From assembly GCA_019247135.1 (NCBI GenBank), contig JAFAPL010000080.1, positions 1 to 8,344 on the forward strand: DNA of 8,344 nt, read 5' to 3'. The stretch is from Chloroflexota bacterium (GTDB lineage Bacteria > Chloroflexota > UBA6077 > CF-72). The translations under genes were made by a program, and so were the position numbers. This document shows positions 1 through 5,825 of the stretch, piece by piece. The notes beneath the pieces are model-generated. The model was not told the origin of the DNA. It ran no database searches and saw only the letters and a list, made by a program, of their open reading frames with translations. Position 1 is the stretch's first letter. Each line of letters starts with the position of its first letter.

Positions 1-947
1 GGCGTGAGCAGCGCGCCGGCTTCCGTGGCCGAGGCTCCGAGGACCAGCTGCATTCTCAAGGGCACGAGCAGGATCAGGCAGAACCAGACCAGGCTGTTGC
101 CAAAGCTGCCGAGCAGGCTCAACGCGCGGGCGTTGCCGCGCACCAGGCTCATCGGAATGACAGGCTCGGGCGCCGACGTCTCGGCGCGCACCAGCAGCAG
201 GAGGAGCGCGGCCGAGACGGCGCTCAGGCCAATGATCTCGGGTGAGGTCCAGGCGAGCTCGCGGCCGCCGAACGTCAATACCAGGAGCACGCCGACCACC
301 AGCAGCGTGCTCCAGGCGCCGCCGGGCCAGTCGATGCGCGGTCGACGATCGGAGGTCCGATCTCGCAGGCCGTACACCAGCGCAGCCATCGTCGCGGCAC
401 ACAGCGGCACATTGACCAGGAAAATCCAGCGCCACGACACGTTGTCCGAAAGAAAGCCGCCGACTGAGGGACCAATCGCGCTGGCCGAGGCGTAGCCGAT
501 GCTGTTGATGACCTGCCATCGGCCTCTCTGGCGCGGCGGAAACATGTCGCCCATGACGATCAACGAACAGGTCTGAATCGCGCCCGCCCCGACGCCCTGA
601 AAAGCTCGGAAGAGGACCAGCAGCGGCATGCTCGTGGCCAGGCCGCACAGGAGCGAGGCAGCCGTGAAGAGCCCGATGGACACCAGAAACACGCGCCGGC
701 GACCGAACACATCGGCCAGCTTGCCGACGAACGCGACCGTCGCCGTGGCCCCGACGAAATACCCGGTGAAAACCCAGCCGAGGAGTGTTGTGCCCTCGAG
801 CGAGGACATGATGTGGGGCAGGGCGGTCGAAACAACGGTCTGGTCGAGAGCCGAGAGCATCGCGACCATCGAAACCGCGGCGAGCGCCGCGACGGTTCTG
901 CTGTTCAACTGCACGATCGCGCAGTCGCCGCCGAGAGCATCGTTCAT
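1..947 (-). CDS. MFS transporter, DHA2 (EmrB/QacA-like, 14-helix) family; C-terminal part beyond the window
   Basis: Proton-driven inner-membrane exporter of drugs or other small lipophilic compounds, by family. About 316 residues are visible. Helix 1 carries the DHA2 signature around residues 32-46 (SALDQTVVSTALPHI), with an acidic residue at D35. Motif A follows at 75-87 (GKLADVFGRRRVF), motif B at 113-122 (RAFQGVGAG, R114), motif C at 159-165 (GPSVGGF), then the WRWIFLVNVP hallmark at 172-181. The visible part ends near helix 9 or 10 of 14, so roughly a third or more of the protein is missing. The ATG at 947 is the first in-frame start after a stop. GTG at 914, nearer to helix 1, is an alternative; neither has an SD. 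A TATGCT hexamer at 950-955 would place transcription start inside the ATG-start reading, slightly favouring the GTG. The gene is divergent from the RNase Z gene. The family call is firm; the substrate cannot be read. Confidence 0.93.
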   Translation of the reverse strand, partial: MNDALGGDCAIVQLNSRTVAALAAVSMVAMLSALDQTVVSTALPHIMSSLEGTTLLGWVFTGYFVGATATVAFVGKLADVFGRRRVFLVSIGLFTAASLLCGLATSMPLLVLFRAFQGVGAGAIQTCSLIVMGDMFPPRQRGRWQVINSIGYASASAIGPSVGGFLSDNVSWRWIFLVNVPLCAATMAALVYGLRDRTSDRRPRIDWPGGAWSTLLVVGVLLVLTFGGRELAWTSPEIIGLSAVSAALLLLLVRAETSAPEPVIPMSLVRGNARALSLLGSFGNSLVWFCLILLVPLRMQLVLGASATEAGALLT

Positions 948-1018
948 TCAGCATATCGGCTGACGGTGCGGCGGGGCTCGCGGGGCGGTCGGAACTCAGG
1001 GACGCGGCAACCGCCAGT

Positions 1019-1024
1019 CATACT
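1019..1024 (+). promoter_or_regulatory. Candidate -10 element for a leaderless RNase Z mRNA
   Basis: CATACT matches TATAAT at four of six positions. Its last T lies so that transcription would begin at or next to the A of the ATG at 1031. No SD precedes that ATG and no good -35 was found 16-18 bp upstream. Assignment by spacing only. Confidence 0.35.
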
Positions 1025-1030
1025 GTCGTG

Positions 1031-1930
1031 ATGGTGCTCGACGTCGCCCTGGTCGGTACCGGCGGGATGATGCCGATGCCCAATCGCTGGCTCTCGAGCG
1101 TCTTGCTGCGTTACGGCCGACACCTCGTCCTGTTCGATTGCGGCGAGGGCACGCAGATCAGTTTGCGCATGCTGCGCTGGGGCCTGAAAGACATCGATCT
1201 GATCCTGATCAGTCACCTGCACGGCGACCACGTCGGCGGCTTGCCAGGGCTACTGCTGACGCAGGGCAACTCAGGGCGCACCGAACCGCTCGAGATCGTC
1301 GGGCCGCCCGGGCTGGCGCGCACAGTCGAGGGATTGCGCGTCGTCGCACCACGTCTGCCATTCCAGGTACACATTCGCGAGCTGCACGGCGGCGACTGCT
1401 TCGAACTCGATGGGCTGGTGGGCACGTGCGTGGAGGCACAACACCACGTGCCGTGTCTGGCCTATCGACTGGAAGTCCAGCGCGCGCGGCGGTTTCTGCC
1501 GGCGCGGGCGCGCGAGCTCGGCGTGCCTCTCGAAGCCTGGAAGCGGCTGCAGCACGGCGAATCAGTCGGTGACATCAAGCCGGACGACGTTCTCGGGGCG
1601 CCACGACGCGGAGTGGCGGTGGGTCTGGTGACGGACACGCGGCCCACATCAGACATCGCGGAACTGGTGAAAGAGGTGGATCTGCTGGTGTGCGAGGCGA
1701 TGTACGGCAGCGATGACGACCAACCGCGCGCGGTCGAGCGCGGCCACATGACGTTCCGGGAGGCCGCGACTCTGGCGAAGCAAGCAGCGGCGAAGATGCT
1801 CATGCTGACGCACTTCAGCCCGTCCATCGCCAACCCGGAGGTGTACGCGCCCAACGCGCTGGAGGTGTTTCCCAACACGATCGTCGGCCGCGACCGACTG
1901 ACACTCAGCGTTCGCTTCTCTCAGGATTGA
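1031..1930 (+). CDS. rnz: Ribonuclease Z-type MBL-fold hydrolase (tRNA 3' processing endonuclease)
   Basis: Probable cytoplasmic zinc endonuclease that removes tRNA 3' trailers. Numbering is from the GTG at 1028; the ATG used here is residue 2. The N-terminus has the family's GTGGMMP...NR pattern (10-20). The HLHGDH metal motif gives H63, H65, D67 and H68; H140 lies in a QHHVPCLAYR segment, D203 in TDTRP and H262 in LTHFSPS. The first five match the ligand spacing known for Bacillus subtilis RNase Z. H240 in GHMT is also conserved. The 300-residue length is typical. The substrate-clamping arm (about 155-190) is present but lacks the usual GP-rich tip: it reads GVPLEAWKRLQHGESV, and the following loop is short. 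That leaves open a related MBL hydrolase without tRNase activity. No SD is visible; a CATACT hexamer seven bases before the ATG suggests a leaderless message. The 3' end overlaps the DUF885 gene by 26 bp. Confidence 0.86.
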   Translation: MVLDVALVGTGGMMPMPNRWLSSVLLRYGRHLVLFDCGEGTQISLRMLRWGLKDIDLILISHLHGDHVGGLPGLLLTQGNSGRTEPLEIVGPPGLARTVEGLRVVAPRLPFQVHIRELHGGDCFELDGLVGTCVEAQHHVPCLAYRLEVQRARRFLPARARELGVPLEAWKRLQHGESVGDIKPDDVLGAPRRGVAVGLVTDTRPTSDIAELVKEVDLLVCEAMYGSDDDQPRAVERGHMTFREAATLAKQAAAKMLMLTHFSPSIANPEVYAPNALEVFPNTIVGRDRLTLSVRFSQD

Positions 1931-3536
1931 GCGCGACTTCCTCGGCCAGGGCGATCGGCAACGCGCCGCTGCGGCCGAGTCGATCATGAAACTGACGCAA
2001 GCTGCCGCCCTGGCCGAGAAAGCGCTCGCGAATCCGCAGGATCTCGAGACAACCCGTCAGATAGGCCGAGGCCTGGGTCGGCCATGCGCAGTAACGAGCA
2101 ACCTCGGCCCGAGCCGTCGGGTCGGGCAGATTGGCGCGAGTGTGCATGAACTCGACGGCCTCGTCGAACGACATGTCGCCGATGTGCAGGCCCGTATCGA
2201 CGACGATGCGCGCCGCACGAAACAGCATCGCTTCGAACTGCGCCATCTCCTGGCGTGGGTCAGTGAAGAACCCCTGCTCGCGCATCATCTGCTCGGCGTA
2301 CAGTCCCCAGCCCTCGGTGAAGTACGGGGTGCGAAACGTGCGGCGAATCGGGCTCGGGTTGCTCTTCGAGGTGACCAGGTGCCAGTGGTGGCCGGGATAC
2401 GCCTCGTGCACCGACGTTGTCGGGATCGCGGCGTAGCTGTTGTTTTCGAGACGTTGCTGGATCTCCTCTTCGGACGCCCCGTCAGGCGGAAACGGAACGA
2501 AGAAGTGGCCGAGCATCGACGCTGAAAAAGGCGGCGGCTGACTGTACGAGGCGACCGCGAGAATCGGCCGCTGATACAGCGGCGACGGCTCCACCACACA
2601 CTCCTCGCCCGCGGGGAAGGTCACCAGCTCGTGATCCCGCAGGAACTGTCGAGCACGTTCGGTCCAGTCCGCGTACGTCTCGCGCATCGCCTCGGGCGTT
2701 TCGGGATGCACCGCATTCAGCTCTTGCAGGACGGCGTGCCAGTCGTCGGTATGGCTGATGGTCTGCGCACACCGTCTGAGCTCGCTCGCAAGCCGGTCGT
2801 ACTCAGTTTTGCCGCGCTCGCGAAGGGCGGCGGCATCGTCGGTCAGGAGCTCCTTTTCTCGCAGCAGCCGGCTGTAGCGCTCCGCACCGATCGCCCATGC
2901 GCCATGTGCCTTCGGCAGCAGACGTTCGAGGAAGGATGCGAATTCCTCCATCGCGTCGGCGGCAAGGGCGCCCCAATCGGCCACATACGCCTTCAGATTC
3001 AGATCGGAAACCTCATTGGCGACGAACTCACGCGCATACCGCGCCCCTGCGCGCGCCTGGCGAATCGCTCGATCGACGTAAATGGCGGGAGCGAGCTCCG
3101 GCCGAATGTTGCGTCGGCCGTCCTCCATCAATCTGGGCACGCCCCGGAGCCGTTCCATAGCCGCTTTTGCCAGGTCGGCCTCTGGCCGCAACCGATTCAG
3201 AAATAATGAGAAGACGCCGCTGAGCCCTGGATTCAGGTAGATCTCAGGCTGGCGGCGCCACATCTCCCAGTCGTCCATGATCGCCCGTCCGCGCAGGACG
3301 GTACGGATCAGGTCACGATCGACGCGTTCTTCGAACGAGTCGCACTCGTCATCGCGGAGTGTTTCGAAGCGGGCCAGCCACTCGGCTGAACGACGACGCC
3401 GCTGTTCGAAAGCGCTCTCGGACAGGTCGTCGAGGCGGTCGTCGAAACCCTCGACGCCCAACTGGCTGGCGAAGACGGGGGAATCCTCATACGTCTCGTT
3501 CAGAAAGGTCCGGGCGAGGTCGGCTGCCTTGGACAT
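1905..3536 (-). CDS. DUF885 family protein, putative zinc metallopeptidase-like
   Basis: Large, probably cytoplasmic protein (about 543 residues) of Pfam family DUF885, a lineage related to gluzincin peptidases with no well-established general substrate. Numbering is from the GTG at 3542. The diagnostic zinc motif HEAYPGHH is at 379-386, followed by TEGWGLYAE at 409-417, which carries the likely downstream glutamate ligand. The C-terminal family blocks RYCAWPTQASAYLTG (about 483-497) and a FHDRLGRSGALPI stretch (518-530) are also present. The N-terminal half is helical and charged, with no signal peptide. Length is normal and the ORF is intact. The ATG at 3536 is used; a GTG two codons upstream (3542) is equally possible and has an AGGTAGG-like SD five bases before it. 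The last 26 bp overlap the 3' end of the convergent RNase Z gene, leaving no room for a terminator between them. Peptide hydrolysis is inferred from the family. Confidence 0.9.
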   Translation of the reverse strand: MSKAADLARTFLNETYEDSPVFASQLGVEGFDDRLDDLSESAFEQRRRRSAEWLARFETLRDDECDSFEERVDRDLIRTVLRGRAIMDDWEMWRRQPEIYLNPGLSGVFSLFLNRLRPEADLAKAAMERLRGVPRLMEDGRRNIRPELAPAIYVDRAIRQARAGARYAREFVANEVSDLNLKAYVADWGALAADAMEEFASFLERLLPKAHGAWAIGAERYSRLLREKELLTDDAAALRERGKTEYDRLASELRRCAQTISHTDDWHAVLQELNAVHPETPEAMRETYADWTERARQFLRDHELVTFPAGEECVVEPSPLYQRPILAVASYSQPPPFSASMLGHFFVPFPPDGASEEEIQQRLENNSYAAIPTTSVHEAYPGHHWHLVTSKSNPSPIRRTFRTPYFTEGWGLYAEQMMREQGFFTDPRQEMAQFEAMLFRAARIVVDTGLHIGDMSFDEAVEFMHTRANLPDPTARAEVARYCAWPTQASAYLTGCLEILRIRERFLGQGGSLRQFHDRLGRSGALPIALAEEVALNPERSER

Positions 3537-3594
3537 GGCCACCCAAGCCTACCTGCCACCGCGCGACGGGGCTCAACCAGAATTCAACCGGATG

Positions 3595-3600
3595 TAAGAT
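3595..3600 (+). promoter_or_regulatory. Candidate -10 hexamer upstream of the kinase-like membrane protein
   Basis: TAAGAT, four of six matches to TATAAT, lies 45 bp before the ATG at 3646 in the divergent gap next to the DUF885 gene. No clear -35 accompanies it. A short direct repeat, TCAACC at 3573-3578 and 3584-3589 (11 bp period, one helical turn), lies just upstream and could be a regulator site. Weak evidence throughout. Confidence 0.25.
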
Positions 3601-3645
3601 TCGGCGCAACCGTCTGTGATGCGCCGTCGCACAAGCTGAGACGCC

Positions 3646-4215
3646 ATGGCTCTAAGCCTCCCGCGCAAGTCGAACGTGCCCTTCGAGCGACAGGTCAGAC
3701 ACCTGGCCTGGTTCGCTCTGGTGGCCAGCATCGCGATGCTCGTCCCCCTCATGCGCGTCGGGCTCGCACCTGAGCTTCAACTCGCGATGGGGCTGGGGGC
3801 CAGCGTCATCATCGTGGCGGTCTGGATGCTTGTCGCCTCGGTGCCGCGCTATGTTCGCCAGCAGCAATCGCGCGCATACGAGCTCGCCAAAGCGTCGCAC
3901 CTGGAGGGCGCGTGTCAGACGGCGGAGGCGATCCAGGATCGGGTGGCCAACTTGCTATCGATCACGGTCGGCTACGCCGAGTTCCTGGTCGAGGACGAGG
4001 AGCTGTCCGTGGAGACGCGTGAGCGAGCCCAGCAAGCGCTCGACAGCGCGCTTGCGGCGGCACGTGTCGTCAGCACGTTCAAGGAGGCGCTCGGCTGCGA
4101 GGGTCGCGGCGGTATCGATCTGGCGGAAGCTGAACCGCTACCTCGCATAAACGTTCCGCCGAAGTCCCCTCTTCGCGATCGCGGGCAGGCTCCGGGCGCG
4201 CCCGACGCGCCGTAG
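3646..4215 (+). CDS. Two-helix membrane protein with a degenerate histidine-kinase dimerisation (HisKA-like) segment, no ATPase domain
   Basis: 189 residues. Two hydrophobic helices (about 19-38 and 46-66) form a membrane hairpin, followed by a charged linker and a helical pair at about 90-149. The NLLSITVGYAEFL stretch (102-114) resembles the HDFNNLLTxILGYAELL box of HisKA domains, and the second helix (about 122-148) has the matching Arg/Glu/Ala pattern. Where the phospho-accepting histidine should be, the protein has D98, so autophosphorylation on that residue is not possible. No N, G1 or G2 box follows; the protein ends in a Pro/Arg-rich tail (about 160-189). A bidirectional hairpin terminator begins 19 bp after the stop, so the short length looks native rather than a break at the window scale. 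It may be a dimerising membrane scaffold, a decoy partner of a kinase, or a decayed kinase remnant. No SD is visible before the ATG. Function is not assigned. Confidence 0.7.
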   Translation: MALSLPRKSNVPFERQVRHLAWFALVASIAMLVPLMRVGLAPELQLAMGLGASVIIVAVWMLVASVPRYVRQQQSRAYELAKASHLEGACQTAEAIQDRVANLLSITVGYAEFLVEDEELSVETRERAQQALDSALAAARVVSTFKEALGCEGRGGIDLAEAEPLPRINVPPKSPLRDRGQAPGAPDAP

Positions 4216-4234
4216 TCTGGCGCAGACAAAAGAA

Positions 4235-4260
4235 GAGAGGCACCGCATCGGGTGCCTCTC
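4235..4260. terminator. Strong intrinsic terminator hairpin, T-tract on the minus strand
   Basis: A perfect 10-bp stem, GAGAGGCACC pairing with GGTGCCTCTC, closes a 6-nt loop. On the minus strand the stem is followed by TTCTTTTGTC, a usable U-tract; on the plus strand the following bases are not U-rich. It therefore best terminates minus-strand transcripts coming from about 4530. It could also act as a weaker end for the plus-strand gene stopping at 4215. No annotated minus-strand gene lies upstream of it, which is the main reason to suspect a small transcript there. Confidence 0.75.
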
Positions 4261-4442
4261 GGTGAGACCGAATTGATCAAATTGTTTGACCGCTAGACGG
4301 CTGCGACGTGTCTACGAACGTGCTGCGCCTTCCCGGCTCCAGAGATCGGCCTCGGGCGTCAAAGCGACACTCCGATAGGCCCTGAGCTCACGCTGACGCG
4401 TCGCTGCTGGCCCCTAATCGGCAACGTCCGCCGATGGGGCCG

Positions 4443-4496
4443 CTAGACATCAACCTGCCAGCGGCAGTAGGTGGAGTGGGGCTTGCGTAGAATCAT
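4443..4496 (-). CDS. 17-residue small ORF with a near-perfect Shine-Dalgarno
   Basis: The ORF encodes MILRKPHSTYCRWQVDV followed by TAG. It is preceded by AAGGAGGTG (4500-4508), a nine-base match to the 16S rRNA tail, with five bases between GGAGG and the ATG. This is the strongest ribosome-binding site in the window, and most of the larger genes here have none. The peptide is basic and contains single Cys, His and Trp residues; no hydrophobic segment or signal is present. It ends two bases before a stable hairpin, an arrangement seen in translation-controlled leaders, but no gene follows on this strand. It could be a short functional peptide, a sensor leader peptide whose target has been lost, or a chance ORF behind a chance SD. 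I do not recognise the peptide. Confidence 0.45.
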   Translation of the reverse strand: MILRKPHSTYCRWQVDV

Positions 4497-4534
4497 GGGC
4501 ACCTCCTTCACCTCTTACTCGTCCCTCAAGCCTT

Positions 4535-4563
4535 AAGCTAGCACTCGAAACTGGGCCCGGCAA
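4535..4563 (-). promoter_or_regulatory. Candidate promoter for the minus-strand small unit
   Basis: Read on the minus strand, TTGCCG (4563-4558, four of six to TTGACA) and TAGCTT (4540-4535, three of six to TATAAT) are separated by exactly 17 bp. The start point would fall near 4528, leaving a 30-nt leader before the small ORF. The hexamers are only moderate matches; support comes mainly from their position ahead of the SD. Confidence 0.3.
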
Positions 4564-4608
4564 GGCATTTTCGGCCTAGAATTTAGCGAGTTTTTCGAGC
4601 CTTCCCGT

Positions 4609-5010
4609 ATGCCGATTTACGAGTATCGCTGTGCCGATTGCCGGCGCCGAATCAGTCTCTACTTCCAGACCTTCTCGTCAGCCGAGTCGGCCACCCCGAC
4701 GTGCGCCAATTGTGGCTCGACGCGGATGTCGCGGCTGGTCTCACGCGTTTTTCAGCTCAAGAGCGAGGACGCGCAACTCGATGACCTGGCGGATCCATCG
4801 TCGTTCGGCGACCTGGACGAGAATGACCCGAAGAGTGTGGCGCGCTGGGCGCGCAAGCTGGGCCAGCAAATGGGTGAGGATCTGGGCGACGATTGGGGCG
4901 AAATGGTCGATCGACTCGAAGCCGGGGAAGACCTCGGCGAAGAGGGCGAGGGGGGCGAAGGGGGCGCGCCCGCGGCTGCCGACGAGATGAGCGCAGGTCT
5001 CGAAGACTAG
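4609..5010 (+). CDS. FmdB-type zinc ribbon protein with acidic Gly/Glu-rich tail
   Basis: 133 residues. It opens with the MPIYEYRC start typical of FmdB/CxxC-CxxC putative regulatory proteins. Four cysteines, C8, C11, C32 and C35, form two CxxC knuckles (CADC, CANC) that should bind one zinc. After the ribbon (1-40) comes a helical middle containing a DPKSVARWARKLGQQMGEDLG stretch (about 73-93), common in longer members. A low-complexity acidic tail of Glu and Gly follows (about 103-125). The family was named after a gene in a formamidase cluster; its molecular role is unproven, and no amidase gene lies nearby. No SD precedes the ATG; a TAGAAT hexamer at 4577-4582 would give a short leader. 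The stop shares the CTAG at 5007-5010 with the stop of the convergent gene. The family call is secure, the function is not. Confidence 0.9.
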   Translation: MPIYEYRCADCRRRISLYFQTFSSAESATPTCANCGSTRMSRLVSRVFQLKSEDAQLDDLADPSSFGDLDENDPKSVARWARKLGQQMGEDLGDDWGEMVDRLEAGEDLGEEGEGGEGGAPAAADEMSAGLED

Positions 5011-5792
5011 GGTCTGAATGCGCGGCGCAGGGCGGTGAGATCTGCGGTCGAGCCCGTCGCGGCACGCAGTTGAGGTCGACTGCCTGGTAAGAAGTGGCGG
5101 CCAGCGATCAATCGAAGAATCTCCTCGGCGGGACCCTCCACGACCAGTTGGCAATCCTGAATACCAGGTTGGAGGCGCGGTCGTTCGGCGCCCGGGTCCA
5201 ACAGGTACGTGTGGCCGAGATCAGTCATTCGAAAGCCTGCCCGAAAGCGCGGCGCTCGTTGCACATCCATGACGACGCCGGCGTACTGCCCGTTCGCGGC
5301 CATCACTCGGACCGCCTCGGGCGCCAGGCGCGCACTCCGATCTCGGGCCACGTAGACATCCCATGTGTGGCACGTGAGCTCCCACAGTCGGCCCATCTGG
5401 TACGCCCATAACGGTCGACGGCCGGCGTACCCCTCGACCTCATTTCCGCCGGCGTCGTCCGGCGCGCTCCGCTCGACGTCGAGATATTCGGCCACCGCGT
5501 CACGGTAGGCCTGGAGCATCTGGCCGGGCTGGAGCGAGTCGAAATGGCCCCACACGGCCTGCATGGCTTCGCGGCTGACCTGCGGCCCCGTGCCGAGCCA
5601 CGCCTTCAGGCGCTGGCCTCCGATGCGAGACCCCGATCCAACATGCGACACCACCTGGTAGACGAGCCAGTCAGTGCAGTACGACTGCTCCGTCCAACCG
5701 TCCGCGTCCAACTGCTCGAGGTAGCTGGTCAGGCGATCGAACTGCGCCTGTTCGGCGGTCTTGATCTGCGCCAGCGGATTTGAAGAGCTCAC
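5007..5792 (-). CDS. Mycothiol-dependent maleylpyruvate isomerase-like protein (DinB-like fold)
   Basis: 261 residues. The N-terminal four-helix DinB-like domain has the likely metal triad H50 (in VVSHVGSG), E138 (in LWELTCH) and H142. The spacing is close to the H-E-H set known in Corynebacterium mycothiol-dependent maleylpyruvate isomerase. The TDWLVYQVVSH stretch (40-50) corresponds to the usual W-(T/S)-V-x-D-V-x-x-H motif. The C-terminal part (about 180-258) contains LVVEGPAEEILRLIAGR, typical of the SCP2-like domain in these proteins. Members act as thiol-dependent transferases or isomerases in the cytoplasm, but most are uncharacterised, and no aromatic-degradation genes are nearby. The start is GTG at 5792, without an SD; a TACCAT hexamer just upstream suggests a near-leaderless transcript. 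It lies 33 bp from the divergent dehydrogenase gene. The family is clear; the isomerase reaction is not established. Confidence 0.82.
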   Translation of the reverse strand: MSSSNPLAQIKTAEQAQFDRLTSYLEQLDADGWTEQSYCTDWLVYQVVSHVGSGSRIGGQRLKAWLGTGPQVSREAMQAVWGHFDSLQPGQMLQAYRDAVAEYLDVERSAPDDAGGNEVEGYAGRRPLWAYQMGRLWELTCHTWDVYVARDRSARLAPEAVRVMAANGQYAGVVMDVQRAPRFRAGFRMTDLGHTYLLDPGAERPRLQPGIQDCQLVVEGPAEEILRLIAGRHFLPGSRPQLRAATGSTADLTALRRAFRP

Positions 5793-5800
5793 GCGGGTGG

Positions 5801-5810
5801 ATGGTACCGT
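5801..5810. promoter_or_regulatory. Candidate overlapping divergent -10 elements around GGTACC
   Basis: ATGGTACCGT contains a TANNNT hexamer on each strand, sharing the palindrome's centre: TACCGT at 5805-5810 on plus and TACCAT at 5806-5801 on minus. By spacing they would start transcripts near 5817 (9 nt before the ATG at 5826) and near 5794 (2 nt before the GTG at 5792). The gap is only 33 bp, so promoters must be this compact or lie inside the genes. No -35 boxes were found. Confidence 0.3.
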
Positions 5811-5825
5811 CAGGCTGTCTCAACC

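Larger units (their letters stand above)
4228..4529 (-). ncRNA. Candidate small transcription unit (about 300 nt) with a 17-codon ORF, hairpins and terminator
   Basis: This 393-bp gap (4216-4608) has no long ORF but is highly structured on the minus strand. In transcription order there is a -35/-10-like pair (4558-4563, 4535-4540), a near-ideal SD with a 17-codon ORF, a hairpin at 4409-4441 (GGCCCC-ATCGGC pairing with GCCGAT-TA-GGGGCC, 7-nt loop, 2-nt bulge), a second bulged hairpin at 4348-4381 (GGCCT-AT-CGG with CCGAGGCC), and a terminator stem at 4235-4260. No minus-strand gene follows the terminator; the next gene in that direction is on the other strand, so this is not a leader for a downstream gene. 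It may be a dual-function sRNA, a short peptide mRNA, or a relic leader. I do not recognise it as tmRNA, 6S, RNase P or SRP RNA. Confidence 0.4.

Noticed and set aside
4..495. Plus-strand 163-codon ORF at the left edge
   Set aside because: It is antisense to the MFS transporter, which shows all DHA2 motifs in a single open frame.
1986..2525. Long plus-strand ORF inside the DUF885 gene
   Set aside because: It lies antisense to a gene with clear family motifs; its translation is low-complexity and fits a shadow of high-GC coding sequence.
4277..4289. TCAAA-TTG-TTTGA inverted repeat
   Set aside because: A five-base arm in an AT-rich patch is too short to call an operator without other copies.
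4216..4608. tmRNA, 6S RNA, RNase P RNA or riboswitch
   Set aside because: No CCA-ended acceptor stem, no long 6S-like rod, no recognisable conserved core, and no downstream gene on the minus strand for a riboswitch to control.
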